From the NCBI RefSeq assembly GCF_014174165.1, contig NZ_JABEQN010000008.1, positions 62,001 to 126,000 of the forward strand: DNA of 64,000 nucleotides, in the 5' to 3' direction. The first letter of the stretch is position 1. Each line of letters opens with the position of its first letter. Origin of the DNA: Gluconacetobacter dulcium. GTDB taxonomy: Bacteria; Pseudomonadota; Alphaproteobacteria; Acetobacterales; Acetobacteraceae. Both the position numbers and the translations under genes were made by a program. Below, one piece after another: positions 15,762-24,473 of the stretch. The notes beneath the pieces are model-generated. The model was not told the DNA's origin and searched no databases. It saw only the letters and a program-made list of their open reading frames with translations.

Positions 15762-17654
15762 ATGACCTCTGAATTTCGTGAAGTCGACCCGCGCACGCTG
15801 ATCCCAAACCCGAACAACCCGCGCACCTCGCCGCCCAACGAAGAGCGGGACCGCCGCTTCGCCTTGAATATCCAGATCGTCGGCGTGCTGCAGCCGCCTG
15901 TCGTGCGCGAGCAGGCCGATGGCACCCTGATGATCGTCTACGGGCACCGACGGGTGCGTTGCTCGATCATGGCGAAGCTCAAGGTGATCCCGGTGATCGT
16001 GCGGTCTGGCGACGAGAAGCTCGACGACCTGGCAGCGGGCTCGGAGAACATGATTCGCGAGGACATGTCGCTGCCCGACCAGTGGCGTTACGTCGACCGG
16101 ATGCGCCGCGAGAAGAACTATACCGAACGGCAGTTGTGCAAGGCGCTGATGGTCACGCCTGCCTATCTGAAGCGTCTGTCGCTGCTGGCCGGCCTGCATC
16201 CGCCGATCCTCGACGCGATCGAGATTGATTACGGTCCGGACGAGCGTGCCCTGCGGGTCATCGCGCGGACGCCGGCGGTCGAGCAGAGAGCCGCCTGGGC
16301 TGAGATCTGGTGCGAAACGATCGCCGACGACGCGGACCCGGCCGAACATTGCATGACGGAGGACGAGGCGAAGGATTTCGATTGGACGGAATTTGCTCAT
16401 GCTCTTGAGCACACCCAGTTCTTTGCCCGCGACGCCTCATTCGACGATGCTCTCGCCCGCAAGCACGGGATCGCCTGGGAAGAAGACCTGTTTGCCGAGG
16501 GCGGCCAGGATAACCGTTACACGGTGGACCGTGCGCGCTACGCGAACGCGCAGCGCGCATGGATCGAAACGCAGTTCGGCGAAGACGATGTGTTTCTTGA
16601 GACGCATGAATATGGGCACCCGAGGATGGAAGACGGCATGCGCCGGCTGTGGCACGCCGAGGAAGGCCCGCGCGCGTTCTACCTGGATTCCCGAACGCTG
16701 AAGGTCGGTTACGTCTTCTTCGAGCGATGGACACCCCAGCCCGGCGCAGGGGCGACCATGGGGTCGTCGGCCCCGGCTCCGAAGGTCCGCGGCGACATCT
16801 CGGGAACCGGTGAGAAGATGATCGGCCAGATCCGGACGCGCGCGCTGCATAGCGCCCTGGACGCTGCGTGCGCGACTGCGGAGCCATGGGACCTGGTTGG
16901 GGCTCTTCTGCTCGCCTTCTGCGGAAACAATATCGCGGTCCAGGGAGATCCGACAGGCGGATTTGGGGAGCAGTCCGCGCGCGACGCCGCGACTGCCGCC
17001 CTATTCCCGGAAGGTGTGCTGGTCAGGGATCCCGAGCTTCTGCGCACGCATACGATGGCGGTGCTCCGGAGCGTGGCCAACTGCGAAGTGAGTCTCCACA
17101 GCGGTAGCGGGATCGCGGCGCAGCTGCTCGGCGTGCTGTTCAATGCGGACGTGCAGATGCCGAACATGGCGTTCGATGAGTTCCTGAAGACGTTCAGCAA
17201 GGCCGGCATCACGACTGCCGTCGAGGCAGAGGGCCTGGCCGCCCAGTCCACGGGGAAGCTGATGCGCGCGGCGCTGATCGCCCATGTCGGGGAGGGACGC
17301 TGGGTGCCGGAGGCGGCAGGCTTTGCGCAGTCGACAGCCGCGTGGAAGGCGAAACTTGCGGAGGACGCGCAGCATGCGGCGCGCCTCGCGGCATACTCCG
17401 AGGACGATGACGGGGACGAGGATGAGGAGGACGATGAGCCGGCTGACGCCGGCGACGGCGACGACGTGGTGCCCGTAGAGGATGAGGCGGCGCCGGAGGA
17501 CGCCAATGCAGCGTGCATGAGCGCGCCTGCGGACACTGAGGGGGCAGGGGAGGCGCTCGACGCTGTTGCCGAGCGGCTACGGGATGAGTTCGCCTCGACC
17601 CCCGAGGGGCGCGCGCATTTCGACAGCCACGTCGTGTTCGTAAAGGCAGCGTGA
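15762..17654 (+). CDS. Large ParB/RepB-domain protein
   Basis: The 630-residue product begins with a ParB-type domain (FREVDPRTLIPNPNNPRTSP, then GHRRVRCS around 60) and a helix-turn-helix-like region around 125-150. The remainder has no family I recognise and ends in a long acidic stretch (around 550-590). It is more than twice the length of a partition ParB and has no ParA partner, so it is probably not the segregation protein; plasmid proteins of this kind are usually of unknown function and may bind or cut DNA. I chose the ATG at 15762; the frame extends upstream through the hairpin without a convincing start. Confidence 0.75.
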   Translation: MTSEFREVDPRTLIPNPNNPRTSPPNEERDRRFALNIQIVGVLQPPVVREQADGTLMIVYGHRRVRCSIMAKLKVIPVIVRSGDEKLDDLAAGSENMIREDMSLPDQWRYVDRMRREKNYTERQLCKALMVTPAYLKRLSLLAGLHPPILDAIEIDYGPDERALRVIARTPAVEQRAAWAEIWCETIADDADPAEHCMTEDEAKDFDWTEFAHALEHTQFFARDASFDDALARKHGIAWEEDLFAEGGQDNRYTVDRARYANAQRAWIETQFGEDDVFLETHEYGHPRMEDGMRRLWHAEEGPRAFYLDSRTLKVGYVFFERWTPQPGAGATMGSSAPAPKVRGDISGTGEKMIGQIRTRALHSALDAACATAEPWDLVGALLLAFCGNNIAVQGDPTGGFGEQSARDAATAALFPEGVLVRDPELLRTHTMAVLRSVANCEVSLHSGSGIAAQLLGVLFNADVQMPNMAFDEFLKTFSKAGITTAVEAEGLAAQSTGKLMRAALIAHVGEGRWVPEAAGFAQSTAAWKAKLAEDAQHAARLAAYSEDDDGDEDEEDDEPADAGDGDDVVPVEDEAAPEDANAACMSAPADTEGAGEALDAVAERLRDEFASTPEGRAHFDSHVVFVKAA

Positions 17655-17938
17655 TGTCGGGGATCGTCAGTTGGGGCAGCGAGACCGAGCCCTTCCAGTT
17701 TGCCGGGAAGAATCCGATCCCGCGCAACGATCGGGACCCGATGATGGCCAGCTACACGGCTGGCCATCTTGGCTTCCACGGTTGGATGCGTGCGGTCGAC
17801 CGCGCGGTCTGGAGGCAGACCGGGCTTGGCGTATTCGATTTGCCCGACCGATGCTGGCGTGATGCCTACGAGGAGCAGATCCCGCCGGCGGAAGCCGCAC
17901 AGGAGGCCCTCGAGGACGAGGGATGCCCCCTGGAATAG
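17654..17938 (+). CDS. Hypothetical protein, 94 aa
   Basis: The ATG at 17654 overlaps the stop of the ParB-domain gene (TGATG), so it is translationally coupled to it. The sequence is rich in aromatic residues (WGSETEPFQF, HLGFHGWMRAVDRAVW) with an acidic C-terminus. I do not recognise the family. Confidence 0.65.
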   Translation: MSGIVSWGSETEPFQFAGKNPIPRNDRDPMMASYTAGHLGFHGWMRAVDRAVWRQTGLGVFDLPDRCWRDAYEEQIPPAEAAQEALEDEGCPLE

Positions 17939-17977
17939 GCAAGGAGCCGAGAAGAGCAGGCGAAGAGCGTGGGCTGC

Positions 17978-18096
17978 CAGAGCGGGCAGGCCCTGCCGAA
18001 AGGTGGGTGCTCCCCATGCTCGCCGGCTGCGCCGCCTGCGCGTGGGATGCGCTCCCGGCGCCACGGCGCCGCTTTCGACAGGTCCTCCCCGCCCTG
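17978..18096 (+). other. Long GC-rich hairpin (family type A)
   Basis: Imperfect outer arms 17978-18002 and 18072-18096 (from cagagcggg to cccgccctg) enclose a core at 18002-18069 nearly identical to that at 13583-13650. It lies between a coupled gene pair and the start of the next gene at 18131, with a purine-rich tract at 17941-17970. Confidence 0.6.
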
Positions 18097-18130
18097 GCCG
18101 GCCGATGGGCATTCCAGAAGGAGAAGACCG

Positions 18131-18571
18131 ATGTCGAATGTCTCTTTCCGCTCGTCCGGGGCTGGCCCGCGCCGGCCGGCTCCGGTACGCTGGGCCTGCA
18201 CATCAGGGCCAGTCACCTGCAGGCGGTGCTATGCCGCCTTCGAGGAAGGTGACCCAGCATATCTGGTGGCCTGTCGTGGCTGTGCCGCGCCGGCAGGCGT
18301 CCCCTGTCGGCGGCCTCGTGGCGGGAACGAGCGGGTCTGCCACCAGCGCGATACCGATGCCATCGGGATGGGCCTGCTCGATCCATGCGACGGATTGAGC
18401 TGGGACGGCCGTCACGACAAGCCGCTGCCGTTGTTCGCGGTGCCGGTCGCCAACGCGTGCCGGGTCGTCACCGGCTCGCCGGCGAATGCCGACCCGAATG
18501 GTCTTCCGGCTGCGGCGCCGGCGGATGGACGGAGAAAGAGCCTGCCGCTAGAGAAACTCTGGGCCGCCTGA
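18131..18571 (+). CDS. Small zinc-finger-like protein, 146 aa
   Basis: The ATG at 18131 has agaaggagaag directly upstream. The product has two cysteine clusters: CRRCYAAFEEGD and CRGCAAPAGVPCRRPRGG. The CxxCxxxxGxxC spacing of the second is typical of small zinc-binding modules in phage and plasmid DNA-binding proteins. The rest is low-complexity and proline/alanine-rich, so only the cysteine part is informative. The reading frame stays open upstream through the hairpin. Confidence 0.55.
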   Translation: MSNVSFRSSGAGPRRPAPVRWACTSGPVTCRRCYAAFEEGDPAYLVACRGCAAPAGVPCRRPRGGNERVCHQRDTDAIGMGLLDPCDGLSWDGRHDKPLPLFAVPVANACRVVTGSPANADPNGLPAAAPADGRRKSLPLEKLWAA

Positions 18572-18696
18572 ATGAGCCGGTAGCGGCGAAACGGGCGATG
18601 CGTGGCTACGACATCGCCCGTCGCGGCCCCTTGATCGTAGCCGGGTCAGGCACCTCGGGGCCGTGGTGCCGAAGCCCATCAGAAGAGGAAAACACC

Positions 18697-18804
18697 ATGA
18701 TCCTCGTGATCGTGGTGGATCGGACTTGGGTTGCGAAGGTTCTTCGCAAAACGAAGAAGGCTCTCCAGGCGGCTGCTACCGTCCTGAAGAGCCTCTCCGA
18801 GTAA
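18697..18804 (+). CDS. Small basic peptide, 35 aa
   Basis: An ATG at 18697 preceded by agaagaggaa opens a 35-codon frame: a hydrophobic start (MILVIVVDRTW) then a basic amphipathic helix (KVLRKTKKALQAAATVLKSL). A hairpin follows 16 bp after the stop. The good ribosome site and terminator-like end argue for a real microprotein; function unknown. Confidence 0.45.
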   Translation: MILVIVVDRTWVAKVLRKTKKALQAAATVLKSLSE

Positions 18805-18820
18805 CTCGGTCCGAAACACC

Positions 18821-18857
18821 GGCCGAGGGGTTATCTTTTCCCGGATGCCCCTCGGCC
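18821..18857 (+). terminator. Hairpin after the small peptide gene
   Basis: A perfect 10-bp stem ggccgagggg/cccctcggcc with a 17-nt loop lies just after the stop at 18804. No T-run follows the stem, so termination is likely but unproven. Confidence 0.45.
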
Positions 18858-19012
18858 ACCTCTGATGATGGCAAGCCCGGCTGCGATTTTCAAGGGCGGT
18901 GTGTCCAGCGGACATGCCGCCCTTGGCTTGTACCGATCCGCGCGCGGCAGGTCGTCGTGCGCGAGGAAAACAGCGAAGCAAAAAGAGAGAAGGGCGGAGA
19001 GGAGGGACGTGC

Positions 19013-19126
19013 CAGAACATGGCGGCCGCCGCCAGAGCGTCGCCATGCTCGCGCGCTGCGCGCCCTGCGCGTGGCTCCGTGAACGGCGCTGACGCGCCGC
19101 TCTGGCCCCGGCCGCCATGTCCCGCC
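19013..19126 (+). other. Long GC-rich hairpin with purine-rich leader (family type A, diverged)
   Basis: Arms 19015-19039 and 19098-19126 pair over about 25 bp (acatggcggcc with ggccgccatgt). The core (ccatgctcgcgcgctgcgcg) is a diverged relative of those at 4.7, 13.6 and 18.0 kb. A purine-rich tract at 18960-19010 precedes it and the next gene begins 38 bp downstream. Confidence 0.6.
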
Positions 19127-19163
19127 ACGCGGGAAAGCATCCAGCAAGAAAAAGGAGAGCGGG

Positions 19164-19817
19164 ATGTCCGTGCAAAACAACCCGATCGAGGTCGGCACCA
19201 TGGTGTCGAGTATCCTCTACAACCGTGGCCGCGGCTACGTAACCAGGATCCAGGGCGCGCAGAGGCCCGACACTGTAAGGCGGCTGTCAGGCACGGCGAT
19301 CACCGCCGGAGGCGCTGTCACGTTCGACATCGTGTTCGAGTCCGGGAGCTACTCCCGCCTGCTTCCCGAGGCGATCCTGCATGGCGTTCAGTGGACGATT
19401 CATGACCGGGAGGAGGGGTTTGCCGACCAGGAACAGCTTGCTGGCCTGTGTCGCCATGCAGACGAGGTGATCGCACAGCAAAGAGTTGAGGCAGAGGCTG
19501 CGCAGGAAGCGTTTGAGCAGGAGATCGCCAGGCTGCGTGCAGACACGGCCCACGCCATGCTGACGCAGGGCGATACGGGCGACGGAACAATCGCCGCGAA
19601 GAACATCCGTGTCCTGCTGAAGGAGGCCTTTCCCGCCGTGAAATTCTCGGTGCGCAAAAGGCATTACGGCGCGCTCACCGTCAGTTGGGCGGAAGGCCCG
19701 GATTCCAATGCTGTCGAGGCTATCACCGACCTTTTCCGGACCGGACACGATGGCAACGCCACGCCGTGGATGATGGTGTTCGGCCACGCGGAATACATTT
19801 TTACTTCCCGCTCCTGA
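19164..19817 (+). CDS. LPD29-like protein, 217 aa
   Basis: Start at ATG 19164 after aaaaggagagcggg. The C-terminal part (about 145-210: KNIRVLLKEAFPAVKFSVRK, then TVSWAEGPDSNAV) matches the pattern I associate with the LPD29 domain, first described as an accessory domain of large polyvalent phage/plasmid proteins and also found alone on conjugative plasmids. A central alpha helix (about 90-130) is rich in Glu, Gln and Ala. Function unknown, probably DNA-related. A terminator follows. Confidence 0.7.
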   Translation: MSVQNNPIEVGTMVSSILYNRGRGYVTRIQGAQRPDTVRRLSGTAITAGGAVTFDIVFESGSYSRLLPEAILHGVQWTIHDREEGFADQEQLAGLCRHADEVIAQQRVEAEAAQEAFEQEIARLRADTAHAMLTQGDTGDGTIAAKNIRVLLKEAFPAVKFSVRKRHYGALTVSWAEGPDSNAVEAITDLFRTGHDGNATPWMMVFGHAEYIFTSRS

Positions 19818-19844
19818 TCGGGGGCGATCCCAAAACACTGCATC

Positions 19845-19870
19845 AAGGCCGCCCGTGAGGCGGCCTTTTT
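19845..19870 (+). terminator. Rho-independent terminator
   Basis: Stem ggccgcc/ggcggcc with loop cgtga followed by ttttt, 30 bp after the stop of the LPD29-like gene. Confidence 0.8.
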
Positions 19871-19888
19871 CGTATCTGGAGATACAGC

Positions 19889-20512
19889 ATGCCGACAATC
19901 ATCCTCTCCGCTCACCCCGCCCGCCGCTACGAAAGAAAGTCGCTGACCGGCACTCAGATCGAGTACGGCCAGAAAGTGGTTCCCTCGGTCTGCATCGAAG
20001 CTCGTACGGTGCCGGAAATTGCCGAACAGGCGCGCGCCTTCGGCGCCTCAGTCTTCACTGCAGCACCGCGCGTCTCCTTTCTGGTCTCTGTTCAGATGGC
20101 TCGTGGTGAACGGAAGCCACGGGGGTTCGATGTTGCCGATCGTGCCGGCCAGTTCCACGATGCGGACTGGATCCACACCGAGATCGAGTGCCCTGTCCGG
20201 CACGTCGACGGGCCCGGCGTCCGCATGTGGGGAAGCCGCCTCGCACCATTCCAGATGGATGGGCAGGACCCATTCTGGCCTGCTGAAGAGCCGGACGATT
20301 TTACCTCGCCCGCCGATGGATCCATCGGCCTCTATGGTTATCTGCGGGCGGTCAACGCGCGCGTGCAGCGCCGCACCGACAGTTGGCAGAGCCTGTTTTC
20401 CATCGTGCATGAGGTGCCGCTGGGCGACCGCTATGCCGCTCGCGTCCATCCGTTCGATGTGGCCGCTGAACTGTTGGCCGGCCGGCTGTCGCCGACCTCA
20501 GCCGCGGCCTGA
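19889..20512 (+). CDS. Hypothetical protein, 207 aa
   Basis: The ATG at 19889 follows ctggagatacag, close behind the preceding terminator. The protein is a soluble alpha/beta type with many aromatic residues (DADWIHTEIECPVRHVDG, DPFWPAEEPDDF) and no motif I recognise. It is followed after 75 bp by a small gene in the same direction. Confidence 0.65.
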   Translation: MPTIILSAHPARRYERKSLTGTQIEYGQKVVPSVCIEARTVPEIAEQARAFGASVFTAAPRVSFLVSVQMARGERKPRGFDVADRAGQFHDADWIHTEIECPVRHVDGPGVRMWGSRLAPFQMDGQDPFWPAEEPDDFTSPADGSIGLYGYLRAVNARVQRRTDSWQSLFSIVHEVPLGDRYAARVHPFDVAAELLAGRLSPTSAAA

Positions 20513-20587
20513 AGAAACGGAATGCAGCGGGGCCGTGATGTTCCGCCCCGCTGCCGCAACGAAAATACCGGATAGGCGGAGAGAACC

Positions 20588-20893
20588 ATGCCGAAAGCAG
20601 AATCCATCCCGCGTGGGGTGCGCAAATTCCTCGACTTGAGCACCGGCCATCTGCCTGTGTCTGATCGCGTGCTCATGGTGTCCTCAGCAATTGAGGCGCT
20701 CTCGTTCAGTGCTTTTGCCGGGCCCTATGGATGGTTTGTGCACGTCCCAGAGGATGGAGCCTCCATCTGCTGGACAGGGAGTGGGGCACTGAACGCCGTG
20801 TTCTCGCGCGCCCGCGAGCTGGACTGCGATTACGTGCTGCTCGACGCGGATGGCCCGCGGGACGAAGCGTTGCCATGGTTCGATGAGGATTAA
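20588..20893 (+). CDS. DUF5983-like protein, 101 aa
   Basis: The ATG at 20588 follows aggcggagagaacc. The sequence contains YGWFVHVPEDG, then LNAVFSRARELDCDYVLLDADG and LPWF, the pattern of the DUF5983 family found on proteobacterial plasmids and integrative elements. No biochemical role is known to me. It is four bases upstream of the next gene. Confidence 0.6.
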   Translation: MPKAESIPRGVRKFLDLSTGHLPVSDRVLMVSSAIEALSFSAFAGPYGWFVHVPEDGASICWTGSGALNAVFSRARELDCDYVLLDADGPRDEALPWFDED

Positions 20894-20897
20894 GAGA

Positions 20898-21338
20898 ATG
20901 GCCGAATATTTCACAAGATTCTCAGCGCGCCTCCCAATGACAAGCGAGAGCGCTGCGCATGAGGCTTTGCTCGCCCTGGAGGGGCGGCGCAAAGCCGGAG
21001 AGGCCCATGGCAATCCGAACCCTGAGGGTTTCGAGGCGGCGTATGACCATCTTGATGCAGCCGGAAGGCCGGTCGTTTGGCTCCACAGCCGTGCAGGCTC
21101 GCCCGATAACGTCGTTGCCTTCGTCCAGGATTGCGCAGAACGCGGTCTGACCGAGCCAGGTCTGTGGACGCTCATATGGTCGTTCGATTGCAGCAAGCCC
21201 CGGTTGGACGGCTATGGCGGCGGCGCCTGCATCGTCGACCTGGCGACGGGCGCAATCGTGGAGAGGATCGACCTGAACCATTGGGCCAGCGTCCAGACAG
21301 GACGAATGCGCGCGACGGAGCGAGACGGATCGAGCTGA
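20898..21338 (+). CDS. Hypothetical protein, 146 aa
   Basis: Start at ATG 20898 (MAEYFTRFSARLP), five bases after the DUF5983-like stop, so likely one operon. It has an N-terminal helical region with a conserved-looking HEALLALEGRRKAGE and a C-terminal beta-rich part ending in DLATGAIVERIDLNHW. Not a family I recognise. Confidence 0.6.
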   Translation: MAEYFTRFSARLPMTSESAAHEALLALEGRRKAGEAHGNPNPEGFEAAYDHLDAAGRPVVWLHSRAGSPDNVVAFVQDCAERGLTEPGLWTLIWSFDCSKPRLDGYGGGACIVDLATGAIVERIDLNHWASVQTGRMRATERDGSS

Positions 21339-21405
21339 TCGTGCCGTCCTTCGGATAGCGGCTCGCAAAACGGGCTCCCGCGCGATCTGATCGCCCAGAC
21401 TCCGC

Positions 21406-21426
21406 GAGCCATTTTGGACACAAATC
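21406..21426 (+). repeat. Dispersed 21-bp leader repeat, copy 1
   Basis: The core attttggacacaaatc preceded by gagcc occurs here and again at 22972-22992, each time shortly before a downstream gene of the accessory region. Weaker similarity continues for about 20 bp (gtcgcgggca against gtcgcaggca). Confidence 0.6.
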
Positions 21427-21524
21427 CTCCGATGTCGCGGGCAATGGCAAGGCGCCGGGGACGTCGGAACGGGAGAAGAGAACGAGGAGAGAGGAAAAGA
21501 GAGAGAAGGGGAGGGGAGACCGCT

Positions 21525-21607
21525 CTCATGGGGCGGGGAACGCTGCAAGGGTTCGTCGCAGGCTCCCGGCGCAAGCGCCGCCCTTGCACCGTCCCCCGCC
21601 CCATGAG
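21525..21607 (+). other. Long hairpin (family type B, copy 1)
   Basis: Arms 21525-21551 and 21581-21607 pair over 27 bp with two mismatches; the 29-nt loop (21552-21580) contains a nested cggcgcaagcgccg hairpin. The loop is identical to that at 25008-25036. A purine-rich tract (21467-21515) precedes it and a gene starts 41 bp downstream. Confidence 0.75.
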
Positions 21608-21647
21608 GCTGCCGATCAGGTCGAAAACAGACTTGAGAGAGGCAGAA

Positions 21648-21872
21648 ATGACGCGGAATACGAGCGATCCCGACCTGAACGCCGCGCGGGCGGCAGCACG
21701 ACGGTTCGGTTCCGAAGCGATGATCTTTGAGGATCTGGCGGTCGGGGAGCGGTTCTGTTTTGCCGGCAGTTCGAGCCAGACGGTCTGCATCAAGATCCGT
21801 CGCAGACGATACAGTCTGGACGGTCGGGTCTGCTACGCGACGGCCACGCGCGCGGTCGTCAGAAGCGCGTAG
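21648..21872 (+). CDS. Hypothetical protein, 74 aa
   Basis: The ATG at 21648 follows gagagaggcag. The small protein (MTRNTSDPDLNAARAAARRF, then beta-rich residues FEDLAVGERFCFAG) ends in a basic segment KIRRRRYSLDGR. It has its own terminator 35 bp downstream and its own upstream hairpin, so appears to be a single-gene unit. Function unknown. Confidence 0.6.
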   Translation: MTRNTSDPDLNAARAAARRFGSEAMIFEDLAVGERFCFAGSSSQTVCIKIRRRRYSLDGRVCYATATRAVVRSA

Positions 21873-21906
21873 CCGGCAGAGACCTCACTTCTCGTCGCAC
21901 TCTTCA

Positions 21907-21932
21907 GGCGCCCGTCAATGGGCGCCTTTTTT
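21907..21932 (+). terminator. Rho-independent terminator
   Basis: Stem ggcgccc/gggcgcc with loop gtcaat followed by six T, 35 bp after the stop of the 74-aa gene. Confidence 0.8.
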
Positions 21933-21956
21933 CGTATCAACACAGGATTTCCCGCC

Positions 21957-22934
21957 ATGACGACCGATCCGCGGTGCGCAGAAGCCCACGGGCCGAAGGC
22001 GCGCGCGCCAGGCCCATTTTCTGGGTGCGAGCACGGTTGCCGCCTCCGCGTGACGCTTGCGAGCGGACATCCCGTCGAGGGTGAGCTTCAGATCTTCGGC
22101 GGACATCGCATGCTGATTATCCGCGATCCCGCTGCCCCGATGGGTCACCGGGTGGAAGGGCCGCTTCGCCGGGCCGACGTCACGCGCGTCGAGATTCTGC
22201 AGAGCCGGGAAGAGGTGCGCGCGGAGCAGCGGGCGCAGCGCTTTGGCAAGCTGGTCTTCACCTGGGAGCCGAAGACGCGGGACGACAACCGCGCTCAACT
22301 GGAGGGGATTGCCCGCGCGATTGCCGATATCCCGCGTGACGGCGATTTTCATCGCCGGCTTGAGCTGGAGGCTCAGTTCGCGCACCTGGCCGGCCGCATC
22401 GCGCTTGGCCAGGCAAAGCGCGCGTGGGTGCTCGCGGAGGCAGCGTGGTATCGGGCTCACAACAGTCCCCCCTCGATGGCGGATCTGTGGGGAAGCGACC
22501 TCGCCTCACCGTCCTGCTTCCGCCGGCCCCGCGAAGAGGATTTCGATCCGGATCCGGCCGTTCGCAATCGGCCGGTGCCGGTTCCGACCTGGGTTCTGCA
22601 AGATCCGCGCTCGATCAGGAACATGCTTGCCGCCTTGCAGGAAGCAGGCCTGTCTGCCCGCATCCATCGCCTCGGCGACCTGCCTCATGAGCATGGAGGC
22701 ATCCTGGTGAAAATGCCGGTCAGCGGGCGCGCCCAGTTTGCGTTGATCGGCCGAAGAAATGGCGCCGGCGTCATGGACTGGACCCACGCATGGGACGTGC
22801 TGGACACGCCGACAGGGGCCAGGCGCCTCGGCGCGGTGCGGCGATGCGCTGCGTACCACCGGATGCTGAAGGTGCTTCAGGTCGGACGGGTCGCGCTTCA
22901 GCTCGATTTCGCCACCATGCTCGAACGCCTTTGA
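21957..22934 (+). CDS. Hypothetical protein, 325 aa
   Basis: The ATG at 21957 lies 25 bp after a terminator; cacaggatttcccgcc precedes it. The protein is soluble and basic, with a central helical region (RRLELEAQFAHLAGRIALGQ) and a C-terminal alpha/beta part that includes KMPVSGRAQFALIGRR. I do not recognise a family. Its position beside ArdC suggests an accessory role in plasmid establishment, which is inference only. Confidence 0.65.
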   Translation: MTTDPRCAEAHGPKARAPGPFSGCEHGCRLRVTLASGHPVEGELQIFGGHRMLIIRDPAAPMGHRVEGPLRRADVTRVEILQSREEVRAEQRAQRFGKLVFTWEPKTRDDNRAQLEGIARAIADIPRDGDFHRRLELEAQFAHLAGRIALGQAKRAWVLAEAAWYRAHNSPPSMADLWGSDLASPSCFRRPREEDFDPDPAVRNRPVPVPTWVLQDPRSIRNMLAALQEAGLSARIHRLGDLPHEHGGILVKMPVSGRAQFALIGRRNGAGVMDWTHAWDVLDTPTGARRLGAVRRCAAYHRMLKVLQVGRVALQLDFATMLERL

Positions 22935-22971
22935 GGTGGATGGGTCCGCCACACGCGGCCCACCCGCAGTC

Positions 22972-22992
22972 GAGCCATTTTGGACACAAATC
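22972..22992 (+). repeat. Dispersed 21-bp leader repeat, copy 2
   Basis: Second copy of the element at 21406-21426 (gagcc followed by attttggacacaaatc), 63 bp before the ardC start. The surrounding sequence to 23050 includes a short purine-rich stretch but no long hairpin comparable to those elsewhere. Confidence 0.6.
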
Positions 22993-23054
22993 GCTTCGGC
23001 GTCGCAGGCAGACGGCCGCGCCCGAGGCAGCCAGAAGAAGAAGGAATCCGTAAC

Positions 23055-23987
23055 ATGGCAACCAGGGCCAAAGCCTCTGCCGTACGCTCTTCGGGTGAAC
23101 GCGCCGACATTTACCAGGAGGTCACGGACCGGATCGTCGCTGAACTCGAGAATGGGCGCCTGCCGTGGGTCCAGCCGTGGTCGAATACTGTGGCGGCGCC
23201 CTCGGTGCCACGCAACGCCACCACAGGACGTCGTTATTCCGGGATTAACGTTCTGTTGCTCTGGGGCAGTCTCCAGCAGTGCGGGTTCGCAACTCAGCGC
23301 TGGCTGACGTTTCGCCAGGCATTGGCCGCCGGCGGGAATGTTCGCAAGGGAGAGAAAGGCACGACGGTATTCTTCGCGAACACCTTCGTGCCTGAAGGGC
23401 AAAAGCTGGAAGCCGAGCCGCGGGCGGTGCCCTTCCTTAAACGGTTCACGGTGTTCAACATCGATCAGTGCGACGGTTTGCCCATCGAGATGACGGCGGC
23501 GCCTTCACCTCAGGCCGATGGTGACATTGTGCCGCGAGCGGAGCGTCTGATCTGCGCGACGGGAGCGGATCTGCGTATTGGAGGTGACAAGGCTTTCTAT
23601 ATGCCTGCCCTGGATTACATACAGGTTCCTCCGCGATTTGCGTACTTCGACCAGATCAATTGGTATCGAACCGTCATGCACGAGACCGGGCATTGGAGCG
23701 GCCATGTAAAACGCCTTAACAGAGACCAGACGGGAAGTTTCGGCACCCATGCCTATATGGGCGAGGAGATCGTAGCCGAGCTGACAGCAGCTTTTGTTCT
23801 TGCGGAACTGAGCATCCAGCCGTCGGTGCGCCACGCTGATTACATTGGCGCGTGGATCGATATGCTCCGCGACGACAAACGCGCGATTTTCAAGGCCGCG
23901 CGGCTCGCCACGCAAGCGGCAGATTATATTCTGGCCTTCGAGGACGCCACGGTCGACCAGACCGGTCCCGATCAACTGGCGGCATAG
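23055..23987 (+). CDS. ardC: ArdC-type antirestriction protein
   Basis: The 310-residue protein has the ArdC layout: an N-terminal ssDNA-binding domain (about 12-140, DIYQEVTDRIVAELENGRLP, GRRYSGINVLLLW) and a C-terminal zincin-type metallopeptidase domain with HETGHWSGH at about 209-217 followed by EEIVAELTAAF. ArdC of plasmid pSa/R388 protects incoming single-stranded plasmid DNA during conjugation, so this is a leading-region type gene. Start at ATG 23055 after gaaggaatccgtaac. All the motifs I would expect are intact. Confidence 0.9.
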   Translation: MATRAKASAVRSSGERADIYQEVTDRIVAELENGRLPWVQPWSNTVAAPSVPRNATTGRRYSGINVLLLWGSLQQCGFATQRWLTFRQALAAGGNVRKGEKGTTVFFANTFVPEGQKLEAEPRAVPFLKRFTVFNIDQCDGLPIEMTAAPSPQADGDIVPRAERLICATGADLRIGGDKAFYMPALDYIQVPPRFAYFDQINWYRTVMHETGHWSGHVKRLNRDQTGSFGTHAYMGEEIVAELTAAFVLAELSIQPSVRHADYIGAWIDMLRDDKRAIFKAARLATQAADYILAFEDATVDQTGPDQLAA

Positions 23988-23991
23988 GAAG

Positions 23992-24375
23992 ATGCGCGCC
24001 GTGATCACCGTGTTCTGGGGTAATCCCTGCACGGTACCCCCGCCCGATATCCCGACACTCGACGACGGACGGACGCGCTGGGCCTGCACGCTCCTGGCGG
24101 CAGGCGATAGCGAGGCGGTCCGGGCTACGCATGCGCCGGCGGTGCGGCCTGGCCTCGGGTGGTGCCATGGCTGGTCCCCCCTGCTGGATGCCCCCAGGCG
24201 CTGGAGCGGCGAAAGGAAAGCCGCCGCACGGCGGCGCAATCTGCGGCGCCGTCTCGATCGCGCGGTGCCGCTGTTCGCTGATCAGCTGGAGGCAGACGAA
24301 CTCGCAAGACGCCCCGCCTATTTCGATGCCAGCAGTATCGAAGACGAGGAGAGAAGAAGAGAGGAGAGAACCTGA
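23992..24375 (+). CDS. Hypothetical protein, 127 aa
   Basis: The ATG at 23992 lies five bases after ardC, with taggaag upstream, so the two are probably co-transcribed. The protein starts with MRAVITVFWGNPCTVPPPDI and is Arg-rich in its second half. Its last residues (EDEERRREERT) are encoded by the purine-rich tract that elsewhere acts as an intergenic leader, so the natural C-terminus may have been altered by recombination there. Confidence 0.5.
   Translation: MRAVITVFWGNPCTVPPPDIPTLDDGRTRWACTLLAAGDSEAVRATHAPAVRPGLGWCHGWSPLLDAPRRWSGERKAAARRRNLRRRLDRAVPLFADQLEADELARRPAYFDASSIEDEERRREERT
24343..24365 (+). repeat. 23-bp purine-rich direct repeat, left copy
   Basis: This copy starts gacgaggagagaagaagag and is identical over 23 bp to 24930-24952. 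The pair flanks a segment carrying one gene in reverse orientation. Confidence 0.65.
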
Positions 24376-24473
24376 CATGCTCACCCGACTGGAGGATGAG
24401 GGTTCCAGTAGGAGTGAGCATTAAGCTGCCTTCTCGGTGCTGCATGCTGCAACGGGTCGCTACATGGGTGGGG

